Shown here: positions 53,768 through 64,000 of the stretch, piece by piece
How positions within the stretch are numbered: the stretch's first letter is position 1
Layout: the number at the start of each line of letters is the position of its first letter
Assembly (NCBI RefSeq): GCF_023715205.1
Contig: NZ_JAMBNR010000006.1
Coordinates: 213,815-277,814 of the forward strand
DNA length: 64,000 nt
Source: Mesobacillus maritimus
GTDB taxonomy: Bacteria; Bacillota; Bacilli; Bacillales; Cytobacillaceae
Direction: 5' to 3'
Made by a program: the position numbers and the translations under genes
The notes under the pieces: generated by a model
What the model was told of the DNA's origin: nothing
The model's input: only the letters and a program-made list of their open reading frames with translations
Database searches by the model: none

Positions 53768-55435
53768 TTAAACTTCCATTATGATTGGTAAAATCATTGG
53801 TCGACGTTTCGTCTTTTCGTAAAGGAATGGAGCAAGTGTATCTGTGATTTCGTTTTTAATCTCTGACCACTGACTTGTTTTGCGCTCCATCACTTTATTT
53901 AGATGTTTAGAGATTAGATTTTGCGCATCATTGATAAGGTCGCCGGATTCTCTCATGTAAACAAAACCACGGGAAATTAAATCAGGTCCTGCTGCTATTT
54001 TAAAGTCTTTCATGTTAATGCTTACGACTACAACTACAAGCCCTTCTTCAGAAAGAATTCGTCGGTCTCTTAAAACGATGTTCCCGATATCACCGATTCC
54101 GCTTCCGTCAATGTAAACAGATCCAGATGGAATTTTCCCAGCCACTTGTGCTTCGTTTTCGCTTAGTGCAAGAACTTCACCATTGTCCATGATAAAGCAA
54201 TTTTCTTCTGGTACCCCGCAATCAACAGCAAGTTTTGCGTGCATCTTTTGCATTCTAAATTCACCATGAATTGGCATAAAGAATTTAGGACGAATAAGGC
54301 GAAGCATTAACTTTTGCTCTTCTTGTCCTCCGTGTCCAGAAGTATGAATATCACTAAGCTTATGGTGGATAACCTCTGCACCAGCTCGTGATAACATATT
54401 TATGGTGCGATTTACACTAAGTGTGTTACCAGGAATAGGTGAGGAAGAAAAAACAACTGTATCTCCTGGATTAATCTGAATCTGACGGTGAGTTCCATTT
54501 GCGATTCTAGATAATGCAGCCATTGGCTCTCCCTGGCTTCCGGTACAAAGGATGGTTACTTTATTTGCAGGAAGTCGATTGATTTGCTGTGGCTCAATAA
54601 ATGTATCTTTAGGTGCACTTATATAGCCAAGGTCCTGACCAATTGAAATAGCTGCCTCCATGCTTCGACCGAACACGGCAATTTTTCGACCGTTGGCTAC
54701 CGCTGCTTCGGTAACTTGTTGTAAACGGTGAATATTTGATGCGAAAGTAGCAAATATAACTCGTCCGTCAACTTTTCGGAAAATTTCATGAATAGTATCC
54801 CCTACACGACTTTCAGACATCGTGAAGTTTGGGACTTCAGCATTCGTACTATCAGAAAGAAGGCATAGAACACCTTCTTTACCTATTTCGGCCATTTTAG
54901 TTAGGTTTGCTGGTTCACCAACCGGTGTAAAATCAAATTTAAAGTCCCCAGTGTGAACAATTTGTCCTGGTGGTGTTTTAATGACAATTCCATAGGAATC
55001 CGGGATACTATGGGTAGTACGGAAGAAGGTAACAGATGTTTTTCTGAATTTAATGATATCGTCTTCTTTGATTTCAATGAATTTCGTTTGTCTCAGTAAT
55101 CCGTGCTCTTCAAGTTTGTTTCGAATTAATCCAATAGCTAATTTTCCAGCATATATTGGTACATTAATTTGTTTTAGTAGGTACGGGATACCGCCTATAT
55201 GGTCTTCGTGTCCATGAGTGACAAAGAGGCCTTTAATTTTGTCTTCATTTCGAACAAGATAAGTATAATCCGGAATAACGTAGTCGATCCCTAGCAGTTC
55301 ATCTTCAGGAAATTTAATCCCAGCATCAATTAGGATTATTTCATCTTGGAATTGAACGGCATAGGTGTTTTTTCCGATTTCGCCCAGACCTCCGAGGGCA
55401 AAAACGGCAGTTTGGTCATTTTTAACAAATTTCAT
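53768..55435 (-). CDS. rnjA: Ribonuclease J1
   Basis: The 5'-to-3' exo- and endonuclease for mRNA and 16S rRNA maturation, 555 aa as in B. subtilis. The metallo-beta-lactamase/beta-CASP motif HGHEDH (His74, His76, Asp78, His79) and HTGDFKFD are intact, and [16 protein letters not shown] is the beta-CASP region. The C-terminal domain ends [13 protein letters not shown]. It begins 3 nt after rpoY on the minus strand, so both are co-transcribed. Confidence 0.97.
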   Translation of the reverse strand: MKFVKNDQTAVFALGGLGEIGKNTYAVQFQDEIILIDAGIKFPEDELLGIDYVIPDYTYLVRNEDKIKGLFVTHGHEDHIGGIPYLLKQINVPIYAGKLAIGLIRNKLEEHGLLRQTKFIEIKEDDIIKFRKTSVTFFRTTHSIPDSYGIVIKTPPGQIVHTGDFKFDFTPVGEPANLTKMAEIGKEGVLCLLSDSTNAEVPNFTMSESRVGDTIHEIFRKVDGRVIFATFASNIHRLQQVTEAAVANGRKIAVFGRSMEAAISIGQDLGYISAPKDTFIEPQQINRLPANKVTILCTGSQGEPMAALSRIANGTHRQIQINPGDTVVFSSSPIPGNTLSVNRTINMLSRAGAEVIHHKLSDIHTSGHGGQEEQKLMLRLIRPKFFMPIHGEFRMQKMHAKLAVDCGVPEENCFIMDNGEVLALSENEAQVAGKIPSGSVYIDGSGIGDIGNIVLRDRRILSEEGLVVVVVSINMKDFKIAAGPDLISRGFVYMRESGDLINDAQNLISKHLNKVMERKTSQWSEIKNEITDTLAPFLYEKTKRRPMILPIIMEV

Positions 55436-55438
55436 AAA

Positions 55439-55651
55439 TTACTCAATCTCCAATACTTCAAAATATTCTTTCTGGCGTTCATATTCAAGATACTCCCCTT
55501 CAACTAGTTGAATATGTTCAATATTAAAAGGGCGATCAGAAAGCTTTTTTCTCACTTCTCTTTCAGATGTTGCTTCTACATACATTGTCTGAGTATTTTC
55601 TCTTACAGGCATTTCTGTGACTTTTTCTTGATAATAAACTTTATAAATCAT
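55439..55651 (-). CDS. rpoY: DNA-directed RNA polymerase epsilon subunit
   Basis: This small accessory subunit of firmicute RNA polymerase (formerly YkzG) contains 70 aa: MIYKVYYQE, then the conserved [12 protein letters not shown], and [18 protein letters not shown] near the end. It is only 3 nt before rnjA. The B. subtilis pair rpoY-rnjA has the same order. SD AAGGAGAGAGAG. Confidence 0.94.
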   Translation of the reverse strand: MIYKVYYQEKVTEMPVRENTQTMYVEATSEREVRKKLSDRPFNIEHIQLVEGEYLEYERQKEYFEVLEIE

Positions 55652-55723
55652 TAAACTCTCTCTCCTTATAAGTGACTTTTTCTATTATATAAAAAATTTC
55701 TTTATATTTCATTGTTTTCAAGA

Positions 55724-55848
55724 GGCTCTTTTCTCATACTGTGCTGCTTGTGCTAATGGGTTGTATGGTTTGTTTTTTACAGCAGGAGCGACTTAGAGGG
55801 TTAAAAATTGCTAAAACACTTTACGGTCAATTTTTTATAAGAAACAGC
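55724..55848 (+). repeat. Dispersed MITE-like repeat, copy H (degenerate)
   Basis: GGCTCTTTTCTCATACTGTG at the left and TATAAGAAACAGC at the right. The centre is rearranged and shortened. It lies upstream of rpoY, 73 bp from its start. Confidence 0.5.
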
Positions 55849-55910
55849 TTTCATAAAAGTTTTAACCAATTTCCGTATTTTTCCGCTTTTATCAATTTAC
55901 AATAAGCAAG

Positions 55911-55936
55911 GAGCCCTTCGCAAGTTTGAAGGGCTC
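55911..55936 (-). terminator. Hairpin downstream of the 23-aa ORF
   Basis: GAGCCCTTC / GAAGGGCTC perfect 9-bp stem with an 8-nt loop. The T-run is poor in the minus direction (CTTGCTTATT). Confidence 0.5.
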
Positions 55937-55942
55937 AAAAGT

Positions 55943-56014
55943 TTACGCGATAGTTTTTTTACGAAGCAAATCTTTCCATTGTTTTAAAAGCTTTCTTTTC
56001 AGCTTCTTTAACAT
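55943..56014 (-). CDS. 23-aa basic amphipathic peptide (possible)
   Basis: A short ORF preceded by AAGGAG encodes MLKKLKRKLLKQWKDLLRKK followed by TIA. Lys/Arg and Leu alternate so as to form a cationic amphipathic helix. It is followed at once by the 55911-55936 hairpin. Size and composition resemble leader or membrane-acting peptides. It could be functional, a toxin-like peptide, or chance. No family is recognised. Confidence 0.45.
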   Translation of the reverse strand: MLKKLKRKLLKQWKDLLRKKTIA

Positions 56015-56250
56015 GGCAGATCATCTCCTTATTATTATTTTATCCTATCCTTGTCCAAAGGGAAAGAAGCAGAAAAAAGTTTCTTTTTGAAGAAAGATGT
56101 AAATATACCCAAAATATATAGAGTTAGACACGGTTTCTAATGAGTATATTATGTGTAAGATTGTCTAATTTTTTCATGGAGATAAATGGAAAGTAAACAA
56201 ATGGAGATAAAGGAAGGGATTGTGAAGCTATCTAAGACCTTTAAAAGTAA

Positions 56251-56300
56251 GAAAAAGCTAAAAATCAACCTACAGTATTTGAAAGGAAGTAGGTTTGATT
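56251..56300 (-). terminator. Terminator of def
   Basis: On the minus strand, AATCAAACCTAC / GTAGGTTGATTT 12-bp stem followed by TTTAGCTTTTTCTT. Confidence 0.85.
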
Positions 56301-56309
56301 CTTAGCTAT

Positions 56310-56864
56310 TTAACCATTAATTGCGGTGCCATCTTCTATATCTGCAAATGGATTATCCTTATTGATGTGATCATAAAACATAACGCCATTTAAATGGTCG
56401 ATTTCATGCTGAAACACAATAGCAGGAAGACCTTTTAAGCGTAATTTAACTTCTTTACCGTCAAGGTCAGTGGCTTTGACAGTAATTCTCGCATATCTTG
56501 GCACATAACCGGGGATGGCTTCATCAACTGAAAGACATCCCTCACCTGTTGCCAGATAAGAGCGTTCAATCGAATGACTTATTATTTTTGGATTTAATAA
56601 CCCACAGCTATATAGTTTGCCTTTTTCATCTTGGACATGCACTGCAATCATTCTTTTTGAAATATTAATTTGTGGAGCAGCTAAACCGATTCCTGGGCGT
56701 AGACCGTATTTTTTTGCGATCTCGGGGTTCTGGCTGTTAATTACGAACTCTAACATTTGCGTTAAGGTCTTTTTATCCTCATCTGATGCAGGTACAGGTA
56801 CCTCTTCAGCTACCTTGCGCAATGAAGGGTGTCCGTCACGAACAATGTCATCCATTGTTAACAT
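56310..56864 (-). CDS. def: Peptide deformylase
   Basis: This metal enzyme removes the formyl group from nascent proteins. The start is ATG 56864 after AGAGGTG, giving 184 aa, the same as B. subtilis DefB; the GTG at 56876 is inside the SD. All three deformylase motifs are intact: GIGLAAPQ (motif 1), EGCLS (motif 2, metal Cys) and HEIDH (motif 3). Monocistronic. Confidence 0.95.
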   Translation of the reverse strand: MLTMDDIVRDGHPSLRKVAEEVPVPASDEDKKTLTQMLEFVINSQNPEIAKKYGLRPGIGLAAPQINISKRMIAVHVQDEKGKLYSCGLLNPKIISHSIERSYLATGEGCLSVDEAIPGYVPRYARITVKATDLDGKEVKLRLKGLPAIVFQHEIDHLNGVMFYDHINKDNPFADIEDGTAING

Positions 56865-56876
56865 CTGTTGGTTCAC

Positions 56877-57155
56877 CTCTTATGACAATTTTTACTTTAT
56901 GTATCATAGTCTATCAAATGTATAAAAAAAAGTTAATTTATTTTGAGGATAAGAAAAAAGGAAGGGTGTAGGAACTTAACGAGTTCTTAAGTCAAAATGA
57001 GACCACATTTATTGATATAATGCCATTTGGGTTAAAGTAATCAATAAGTTGTATAGTGAAATGTGCCCCAAGTTGCAGGGAAAAATGGCTATGTTGCACC
57101 CCACAATTGTTCCCTCAAATTATTGATATGCATTTTATCTTAAAAAATTTAATAA
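56877..57155. other. Noncoding region upstream of def
   Basis: AT-rich; no ORF or RNA gene is recognised. The def promoter was not assigned. Confidence 0.35.
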
Positions 57156-57340
57156 TTAGCGAAGTTTTTCCGGTTAGACTGAAGAATTGGGTTCTGGTTC
57201 TGGGAATATAAGCGGAGATCTTTCGCTTAACCAAAGCAAAATACATATTTTTACGTTTTTTGAGTAAATAAGCGAAATCCTTCCGGCTATTTATGCTATT
57301 TTCAGTGTTATTTCGTAAATAAGAGAAATCTCTCCGCTTA
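57156..57340. repeat. Four ~21-bp palindromic repeat units
   Basis: Units at 57156-57176, 57209-57229, 57269-57289 and 57320-57340 follow TAAGCGRAGATYTTTCCGCTTA with changes, each nearly self-complementary. They are spaced 51-60 bp, centre to centre. This is a local cluster of REP-like sequence. Confidence 0.7.
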
Positions 57341-57351
57341 ATAGGCTAACC

Positions 57352-57394
57352 CCGATAGGCATAAGTCACCCCTGAAGCGCCTTATGCCTGTCGG
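57352..57394. repeat. Strong 14-bp stem-loop
   Basis: CCGATAGGCATAAG, 15-nt loop, CTTATGCCTGTCGG (one G-T pair). It directly follows the palindromic units and lies 27 bp from the stop of the minus-strand YjcZ-like gene. No T-run on either side, so it is not a standard terminator. Confidence 0.6.
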
Positions 57395-57420
57395 AGTTGA
57401 ACGAGCCGTTTCCGCTTTTA

Positions 57421-57549
57421 TTATTTCCAGCAGGCGCAGCCTACGATGATTAGTAGGATGAATAGGACGACAATTAACGCGAATCCTCTACCGAAACCGT
57501 ACCCTGCTACTGGGTAACCATATCCACAACCATAACCATATCCAAACAT
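57421..57549 (-). CDS. YjcZ-family small sporulation protein (second copy)
   Basis: A 42-aa ORF reads [20 protein letters not shown], followed by the same [15 protein letters not shown] membrane helix seen at 6171 and the tail CACWK. SD AAAGGAGG, 9 nt before the ATG. The Gly/Tyr head plus hydrophobic core define the family. A sigma-K type promoter (57597-57623) fits expression in the mother cell late in sporulation. Function unknown. Confidence 0.87.
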   Translation of the reverse strand: MFGYGYGCGYGYPVAGYGFGRGFALIVVLFILLIIVGCACWK

Positions 57550-57596
57550 TCTGCAAACCTCCTTTAAATTTCCCCTTTGTCTATGGGGGGGTATAA

Positions 57597-57623
57597 TAAC
57601 CTATGAAAATCACCCAAAAGTGT
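57597..57623 (-). promoter_or_regulatory. Candidate sigma-K promoter of the YjcZ-like gene
   Basis: On the minus strand AC, 16 nt, CATAGGTTA, which fits AC-N16-CATAnnnTA. The expected start is about 40 nt before the ATG. Confidence 0.45.
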
Positions 57624-57668
57624 ATAGGCTATAGCCTATAGGAAGATAATTCCATAATAAGTGGGTGA
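57610..57668. repeat. 18-bp perfect palindrome inside a 7-bp inverted repeat
   Basis: TATAGGCTATAGCCTATA (57623-57640) is self-complementary. TCACCCA (57610-57616) and TGGGTGA (57662-57668) flank it. Both lie in the divergent region between the YjcZ-like gene and ykyA, overlapping the candidate sigma-K -35. Confidence 0.6.
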
Positions 57669-57756
57669 AATAACTACTATCGTTCTGGTATTTTCTTGTC
57701 GGATTGTGTTGAGGATAAAAAATCGCTATAGTGGTGTTAATTAAAGGAGGTTGTCC

Positions 57757-58425
57757 ATGCCGAAGTACCAATACATATCTCTGATTGTTTTATTATTGAT
57801 GGGGTCCTTTGCTCTTTCGGGTTGCCTAAATCGCACGACACCTGCTGAGGAAATGTTTGAAACGCTTGAAAGGGTTGTTCAAATTGAACAGAATTTTGAG
57901 GAGCAACAAGCTCCGTTGTTAGAATTGGAAAAGCAAGAAAAAGACATATACGAAAAGATTATTGAACTAAATATGCAGGACTATGACGAAGTCGTTCGAT
58001 TAGCGGATCAAGCAATTGTAATTACTGAAAAAAGAAAAGAACATATTGAACGAGAGCATGAAAGTATGCAGGAATCAAGAGAAGCGTTTAACGAAGTAAA
58101 TGCTATTATTGAAAAATTGGAGGATAAAGGGCTACAAAAACAAGCTGAGGAACTCTATGATTTAATGCAGCAACGATATGTTATTCATGACAAACTTTAT
58201 AAGCATTATTCTGAAGGGCTTGAAAGCGACAAAGAATTATACAATCTTTTTAAAAAAGAAGATTTAACAATTGAAAAATTAGGCGAACAAATTAATAAAG
58301 TAAATGAATCCTACGAGAAAGTACTTGATGCAAACCAAGAATTCAATGATGTAACCGACAAATACAATCAAAAAAAGTTGGACTTTTATAAAGCTGCTGA
58401 TTTAAATGTTCAAGTAAATGAATAG
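57757..58425 (+). CDS. ykyA: YkyA family lipoprotein
   Basis: This 222-aa lipoprotein starts at ATG 57757, six nt after AAAGGAGG (the TTG at 57751 touches the SD). The signal peptide ends in LSGC (Cys23). The mature protein is a long acidic alpha-helical coiled coil (residues about 30-210) with many Glu, Lys and Gln, as in the YkyA family. It is anchored on the outer membrane face. Function unknown, and its position before pdhA is conserved with B. subtilis. Confidence 0.88.
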   Translation: MPKYQYISLIVLLLMGSFALSGCLNRTTPAEEMFETLERVVQIEQNFEEQQAPLLELEKQEKDIYEKIIELNMQDYDEVVRLADQAIVITEKRKEHIEREHESMQESREAFNEVNAIIEKLEDKGLQKQAEELYDLMQQRYVIHDKLYKHYSEGLESDKELYNLFKKEDLTIEKLGEQINKVNESYEKVLDANQEFNDVTDKYNQKKLDFYKAADLNVQVNE

Positions 58426-58463
58426 GGATGATTGCTTTTGTAAGAGAATATTAAATGGAACAG

Positions 58464-58496
58464 TACGGCCACCTATGTGTGCCGTATTTGTTTTAT
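58464..58496 (+). terminator. Terminator of ykyA
   Basis: TACGGC ... GCCGTA stem with inner AC/GT pairs, then TTTGTTTTATT. Confidence 0.7.
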
Positions 58497-58955
58497 TGAA
58501 AAAATGTTGTCGCGTATTATCACTCATAATTCCAAGAGATGTTATGGAACAGGTGGGCTATTTTTATAATACAGATTTTATTTTATAACGATATTAATCA
58601 TTTAAAAAAGAATTTAAAAAGTGAAACCTAGTATTTGACGGATTCTTTTCGTAGTTGTAAACTGATAATCGTTAACGTTATTGTATTATACAGTTTGTAA
58701 AAAACTGTTAGTACAGATTTTTTATTCACAAGAGTGTTTTTAGAACCTTAGACTGTGGGAAAACTACATAAGGTGCAAACGATCGGTGAGAGGAAGGATA
58801 GAAAGAAAAGTGTTCTGTTATTTTTCAGTTGCCGTTCACAACATTTAACCGATACGTGAAAAACATTAAACCCAAGAGAGAAATTCCAATACTTTTGGGC
58901 ACTCTATTATGGATAATAATTAAATTGTGTTTAAGAAAGGAAGAGGTGACGATAG
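58497..58955. other. pdhA upstream region
   Basis: About 460 bp without an ORF. It holds the candidate promoter at 58635-58663 and a CGTTAACG palindrome at about 58670. A cre-like left half, TGCAAACGAT, lies at 58774; the right half does not match. A long leader to pdhA seems likely. Confidence 0.4.
58635..58663 (+). promoter_or_regulatory. Candidate pdh operon promoter
   Basis: TTGACG, 17 nt, TAAACT. The predicted start is about 290 nt before pdhA. The -10 is weak. Confidence 0.4.
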
Positions 58956-60074
<1,119 letters not shown>

Positions 60075-60077
60075 GCC

Positions 60078-61055
60078 ATGGCGCAAATGACAATGATTCA
60101 AGCAATTACTGATGCGATGCGTTCAGAATTGTCTAATGACCCGAATGTATTAGTATTCGGTGAGGACGTGGGCGTAAATGGCGGCGTATTCCGTGCGACT
60201 GAAGGCCTTCAAAAAGAATTCGGCGAAGACCGTGTATTTGATACTCCACTTGCAGAATCAGGTATTGGTGGTTTAGCAGTAGGACTTGCTTTACAAGGTT
60301 ACCGTCCGGTACCAGAAATCCAATTCTTTGGATTTGTATTCGAAGTTATGGACTCTATTGCAGGACAATTAGCTCGCATGCGTTATCGTTCTGGAGGAAG
60401 CTATACAGCACCGGTTACAATTCGTTCACCATTTGGTGGAGGCGTACACACTCCAGACATGCATGCAGACAGCTTAGAGGGTCTTATGGCTCAAACACCA
60501 GGAGTAAAGGTTGTTATCCCTTCAACTCCTTATGATGCAAAAGGTCTTTTAATTTCATCGATTCGTGATAACGATACAGTTGTGTTCCTAGAGCATATGA
60601 AGTTATATCGTTCATTCCGTCAAGAAGTTCCTGAGGAAGCATATACAATTCCTCTTGGTAAAGCAGATGTAAAACGCGAAGGATCAGATATCTCTATTAT
60701 TACGTACGGAGCAATGGTTCATGAATCTCTAAAAGCAGCTGAAGAGCTTGAAAAAGAAGGTTACTCAGCTGAAGTTATTGATTTACGTACAGTTAGTCCA
60801 CTAGATATTGAAACAATTATTGCATCAGTTGAAAAAACTGGACGTGCAATTGTTGTTCAAGAAGCACAAAAGCAAGCAGGTGTTGCAGCAAATGTAGTAG
60901 CTGAAATCAACGACCGTGCAATTCTTAGTCTAGAAGCACCTGTATTACGTGTGGCAGCCCCTGATACTGTATTCCCATTCCCTCAAGCGGAAACTGTATG
61001 GTTGCCTAATTATAAAGATGTAATCGAAACTGCTAAAAAGGTATTAACTTACTAA
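60078..61055 (+). CDS. pdhB: Pyruvate dehydrogenase E1 beta subunit
   Basis: The 325-aa partner of E1 alpha in the alpha2beta2 E1. Visible blocks are [33 protein letters not shown] and [16 protein letters not shown], with the conserved C-terminal [11 protein letters not shown]. Its SD lies inside pdhA (GAAGGAGTCG). Two hairpins follow before pdhC (61065-61089 and 61106-61118), which could tune the ratio of E1 to E2. Confidence 0.97.
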   Translation: MAQMTMIQAITDAMRSELSNDPNVLVFGEDVGVNGGVFRATEGLQKEFGEDRVFDTPLAESGIGGLAVGLALQGYRPVPEIQFFGFVFEVMDSIAGQLARMRYRSGGSYTAPVTIRSPFGGGVHTPDMHADSLEGLMAQTPGVKVVIPSTPYDAKGLLISSIRDNDTVVFLEHMKLYRSFRQEVPEEAYTIPLGKADVKREGSDISIITYGAMVHESLKAAEELEKEGYSAEVIDLRTVSPLDIETIIASVEKTGRAIVVQEAQKQAGVAANVVAEINDRAILSLEAPVLRVAAPDTVFPFPQAETVWLPNYKDVIETAKKVLTY

Positions 61056-61064
61056 CATGAAACG

Positions 61065-61118
61065 AGGGGAAAAGCCGTACCTTTCCCCTTGTACAACATA
61101 AAAAAGCAGAAATTCTGC
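61065..61118 (+). promoter_or_regulatory. Two hairpins in the pdhB-pdhC gap
   Basis: AGGGGAAA / TTTCCCCT, then GCAGAA / TTCTGC (1-nt loop). They occupy most of the 80-nt gap, upstream of the SD for pdhC. Possible attenuation or mRNA processing site. Confidence 0.45.
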
Positions 61119-61135
61119 ATAGGAGGCTGAATTTA

Positions 61136-62431
61136 GTGTCATTCCAATTTAAAATGCCTGACATCGGTGAAGGAATTCATGAAGGTGAAATCGTAAAGTG
61201 GTTTGTAAAGCCAGGAGATAAAGTTCAAGAAGACGATGTGCTTTGTGAAATTCAAAACGATAAGGCAGTAGTAGAAATCCCTTCCCCTGTTGAAGGAACT
61301 GTCGAAGAAGTATTAGTTGAAGAAGGAACTGTTGCAACTGTTGGACAAGTTCTTGTTACTTTTGATGCACCAGGTTATGAAAACCTACAATTTAAAGGCG
61401 ATGAAGGTGACGCAGCTCCTGCACAAGAAGAAAAACCAGCAGCCGAGGCAAATACAGACACTGCGTCTACTGAAGCTCCTGCACAGGAAGAAGCTGAAGT
61501 GGATCCAAACCGTCGCGTGATTGCAATGCCATCTGTAAGAAAATATGCACGTGAAAAAGGCATTGATATCCGTCAAGTTAACGGAACAGGTAAAAATGGT
61601 CGAGTTCTTAAAGAAGATATTGATAACTTCCAAACTGGTGGAACAACTGCTACAGCACCTGCTGCACAAGCAGAAACTCCTGCTGTTGAAGAGAAAGCAC
61701 CAGCAGCTGCAGCAATTCCACAAGGCGAATATCCAGAAACTCGCGAAAAAATGAGCGGAATTCGTAAGGCAATTGCCAAAGCTATGGTAAACTCTAAACA
61801 TACGGCACCACATGTAACGTTAATGGATGAGATTGATGTAACTAAGCTTGTTACTCACCGCAAAAAGTTCAAAGAAGTGGCTGCGCAAAAAGGTATCAAG
61901 TTAACATTCCTTCCATATGTGGTTAAGGCGTTAACAAGTGCATTGCGTGAATACCCAGCACTTAATACATCACTTGATGATGCTACAAATGAGATTGTTC
62001 ATAAGCACTATTATAATATTGGAATTGCTGCCGATACTGAAAAAGGTTTACTTGTACCAGTTGTAAAAGATGCAGATCGAAAATCTGTTTTTACAATTTC
62101 TGATGAAATCAATCAGTTGGCCGTTAAAGCTCGTGATGGTAAACTAGCTCCGGATGAAATGAAAGGTGCATCTTGCACAATCAGTAACATTGGTTCTGCC
62201 GGTGGACAATGGTTTACTCCAGTTATTAACCATCCTGAAGTTGCGATTCTTGGTATTGGTCGTATTGCTGAGAAGCCAATCGTAAAAGATGGTGAAATTG
62301 TTGCTGCTCCAGTTCTAGCTTTATCTTTAAGCTTTGACCACCGCATGATTGACGGTGCAACAGCTCAAAATGCAATGAATCATATTAAGCGTTTATTGAA
62401 CGATCCAGAATTATTGCTAATGGAGGCGTAA
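61136..62431 (+). CDS. pdhC: Dihydrolipoamide acetyltransferase (E2)
   Basis: The core acetyltransferase of PDH, 431 aa from GTG 61136 with AGGAGG upstream. One lipoyl domain carries Lys43 in the NDKAVVEI motif. An Ala/Pro/Glu-rich linker follows (85-125), then the E3/E1-binding domain (about 127-165), a second linker rich in Ala and Pro, and the catalytic domain with [10 protein letters not shown] near 400. A GGAGG in its last codons is the SD of pdhD. Confidence 0.97.
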   Translation: MSFQFKMPDIGEGIHEGEIVKWFVKPGDKVQEDDVLCEIQNDKAVVEIPSPVEGTVEEVLVEEGTVATVGQVLVTFDAPGYENLQFKGDEGDAAPAQEEKPAAEANTDTASTEAPAQEEAEVDPNRRVIAMPSVRKYAREKGIDIRQVNGTGKNGRVLKEDIDNFQTGGTTATAPAAQAETPAVEEKAPAAAAIPQGEYPETREKMSGIRKAIAKAMVNSKHTAPHVTLMDEIDVTKLVTHRKKFKEVAAQKGIKLTFLPYVVKALTSALREYPALNTSLDDATNEIVHKHYYNIGIAADTEKGLLVPVVKDADRKSVFTISDEINQLAVKARDGKLAPDEMKGASCTISNIGSAGGQWFTPVINHPEVAILGIGRIAEKPIVKDGEIVAAPVLALSLSFDHRMIDGATAQNAMNHIKRLLNDPELLLMEA

Positions 62432-62435
62432 GAAA

Positions 62436-63845
62436 ATGGTAGTTGGAGATTTCCCGATTGAAACAGATACTATAGTAATTGGTGCAGGACCTGGTGGTTA
62501 TGTAGCAGCAATTCGTGCTGCCCAATTGGGTCAAAAAGTTACAATTGTTGAAAAAAATACTGTTGGTGGAGTTTGCTTAAATGTTGGCTGTATTCCATCA
62601 AAAGCATTAATCACAGCGGGTCATCGTTATGAACATGCACAGCATTCAGAGAACTTTGGAGTAATTGCTGAAAATGTTCGCTTAGATTTCTCTAAGGTAC
62701 AAGCTTTTAAAGAAGGCGTTGTGAAAAAGCTTACAGGTGGAGTAGCAGGTCTATTAAAAGGCAATAAAGTTGATATCGCATACGGTGAAGCTTATTTTGT
62801 TGATGCAAACACACTTAAAGTGATGGATGATAAATCATCACAAACTTACACATTTAAAAATGCGATTATTGCTACTGGTTCTCGCCCAATTGAATTACCA
62901 GCATTTAAATACTCAAAGCGTGTGTTGGATTCAACTGGTGCTCTTAACCTCCAAGAAGTTCCTGAAAAACTCGTTGTTATTGGCGGCGGAGTTATTGGTC
63001 TTGAACTTGGTGGGGCTTATGCTAGCTTCGGATCTCAAGTAACAATTCTTGAAGGTGCAGATGATATCCTGCTAGGATTTGAAAAGCAAATGACACAACC
63101 AGTTAAGAAAAAACTGAAAAGCAAAGGTGCTGAGATTGTTACAAAAGCCCTTGCTAAAGGTGTCGTAGAGACTGAAAATGGCGTGACAGTAACGTATGAA
63201 GTAAAAGGTGAAGAAAAAACCATCGATGCTGATTACCTATTTGTCATGGTCGGTCGTCGTCCAAATACAGACGAACTTGGCTTAGAACAAGTTGGAGTTA
63301 AAATGTCTGACCGTGGATTAATCGAGATTGACAAACAGTGCCGTACAAATGTAAGCAATATTTATGCAATTGGTGATATTGTTGCGGGTCCACAACTGGC
63401 TCATAAAGCATCTTATGAAGCAAAAATTGCGGCTGAAGCTATCTCCGGACATCCATCTGAAATTGACTATCTTGGCATTCCTGCTGTTGTATTCTCTGAT
63501 CCAGAATTGGCTTCTGTTGGATACACTGAGGCTTCTGCAAAAGAAGAAGGAATCGATGTTATCGCTGCTAAATTCCCATTTGCAGCTAATGGCCGTGCGC
63601 TTTCTTTAGATGAGGCAGATGGCTTTATGAAACTCATTACTCGTAAAGATGATGGTTTAGTAATTGGAGCACAAATTGCTGGTGCTGGAGCTTCTGATAT
63701 GATTTCAGAGCTTGGTCTTGCAATTGAATCAGGCATGACTGCAGAAGATCTTGCGATGACGATTCATGCTCATCCAACTCTTGGAGAAATCACAATGGAA
63801 ACTGCAGAAGTTGCATTAGGTAACCCAATCCACATTATTAAATAA
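62436..63845 (+). CDS. pdhD: Dihydrolipoamide dehydrogenase (E3)
   Basis: The flavoprotein that reoxidises lipoamide with NAD+, 469 aa. The FAD motif is [10 protein letters not shown] (17-26) and the redox disulfide is Cys47-Cys52 in GGVCLNVGC. The NAD site is [19 protein letters not shown], and the C-terminal catalytic His-Glu lies in HAHPTLGE. It is last in the operon, four nt after pdhC, and shared by other 2-oxoacid complexes in Bacillus. Confidence 0.97.
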   Translation: MVVGDFPIETDTIVIGAGPGGYVAAIRAAQLGQKVTIVEKNTVGGVCLNVGCIPSKALITAGHRYEHAQHSENFGVIAENVRLDFSKVQAFKEGVVKKLTGGVAGLLKGNKVDIAYGEAYFVDANTLKVMDDKSSQTYTFKNAIIATGSRPIELPAFKYSKRVLDSTGALNLQEVPEKLVVIGGGVIGLELGGAYASFGSQVTILEGADDILLGFEKQMTQPVKKKLKSKGAEIVTKALAKGVVETENGVTVTYEVKGEEKTIDADYLFVMVGRRPNTDELGLEQVGVKMSDRGLIEIDKQCRTNVSNIYAIGDIVAGPQLAHKASYEAKIAAEAISGHPSEIDYLGIPAVVFSDPELASVGYTEASAKEEGIDVIAAKFPFAANGRALSLDEADGFMKLITRKDDGLVIGAQIAGAGASDMISELGLAIESGMTAEDLAMTIHAHPTLGEITMETAEVALGNPIHIIK

Positions 63846-63902
63846 TCTAGTAAAAATCCCTTCCGTGAATAGCGAGGGCACTGAAAAAGTCTAATTTTTA
63901 TT

Positions 63903-63948
63903 AAAGGCAGTTGAAAGTTCAATCTAATGAACTTTCAACTGCCTTTTT
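63903..63948 (+). terminator. Terminator of the pdh operon
   Basis: AAAGGCAGTTGAAAGTTCA / TGAACTTTCAACTGCCTTT long perfect stem with a 6-nt loop, then TTTACTTT. Confidence 0.95.
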
Positions 63949-63990
63949 ACTTTATAATATTGTTATCAAATGTATGTAGGTGGTATCCAA

Positions 63991-64000
63991 GTGATTTCAA
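63991..64000 (+). CDS. Possible start of the next gene (truncated)
   Basis: A GTG at 63991 follows AGGTGG by 7 nt and opens a frame (MIS...) running off the window. Too short to judge. Confidence 0.2.

Noticed and set aside
61385..61813. 142-aa ORF antisense to pdhC
   Set aside because: It reads the complement of the Ala/Pro/Glu linker and gives a Cys/Phe/Ser-rich nonsense protein. The pdhC frame is certain.

Overview
The window is a stretch of low-GC chromosome from an aerobic, endospore-forming member of the Bacillaceae. Spore genes are present (an SspD-type SASP, Tgl, two YjcZ-type mini-proteins, Spo0E), and gene order from about 12 kb onward follows the Bacillus subtilis ykr-ykv-ykw-yku-pdh region (sigI/rsgI, sspD, ktrD, ykrP-like, ogt, spo0E, clpE, ykvI, ykvS, ptsHI, ykwC, patA, ykyB, ykuE, ykuI, ykuJ, cbpB/ykuL, ccpC, dapH, dapL, ktrC, rnjA, rpoY, def, ykyA, pdhABCD). 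I see no rRNA, tRNA, CRISPR array, prophage or transposase gene. Family and synteny statements come from recognition, not from a database search.

Layout. 0-6.5 kb: an M15 peptidase, then cyanophycinase (cphB) and cyanophycin synthetase (cphA) 2 nt apart, the spore-coat transglutaminase tgl, and a YjcZ-type peptide. 6.5-12 kb: alanyl-tRNA editing protein, release factor 3, NhaC antiporter, a small membrane protein. 12-16 kb: sigI-rsgI, sspD and the K+ channel subunit ktrD. 16-24 kb: small spore-type ORFs, a B12-binding radical SAM protein, an acyltransferase, and a two-gene 2-oxoacid:ferredoxin oxidoreductase with a well-placed Fnr-type box. 24-34 kb: ogt, spo0E, a hemerythrin-like protein, an MFS pump beside an MhqR-like regulator, oligoendopeptidase F, clpE with CtsR operators, ykvI, and a CPBP protein. 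34-40 kb: ykvS, ptsHI, SDR, ykwC, patA. 40-53 kb: ykyB, ykuE, ykuI, a secreted protein, a glutaredoxin and an MBL hydrolase, ykuJ, cbpB, an MFS pump, ccpC, dapH-dapL, and a DUF4349 lipoprotein. 53-64 kb: ktrC, rnjA-rpoY, def, a YjcZ-type peptide, ykyA and pdhABCD.

How the genes fit together. Pyruvate can be oxidised by PDH (aerobic) or, if the 2-oxoacid:ferredoxin oxidoreductase uses pyruvate, by a probably anaerobically induced second route. CcpC and PTS (HPr/EI) link carbon supply to the TCA cycle. DapH/DapL feed lysine and peptidoglycan. KtrC and KtrD form a K+ uptake pair, with the c-di-AMP sensor CbpB nearby. RNase J1 and the RNA polymerase epsilon subunit share a transcript.

The main unexplained structure is a family of about 11 degenerate, MITE-like, roughly 180-bp intergenic repeats with imperfect terminal inverted repeats, several lying within a few bases of a gene end or terminator. 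Two other palindromic repeat clusters (23.7 kb and 57.2 kb) and several strong inverted repeats also stand out. Many starts were moved to internal ATG, GTG or TTG codons where a Shine-Dalgarno and family length agreed.
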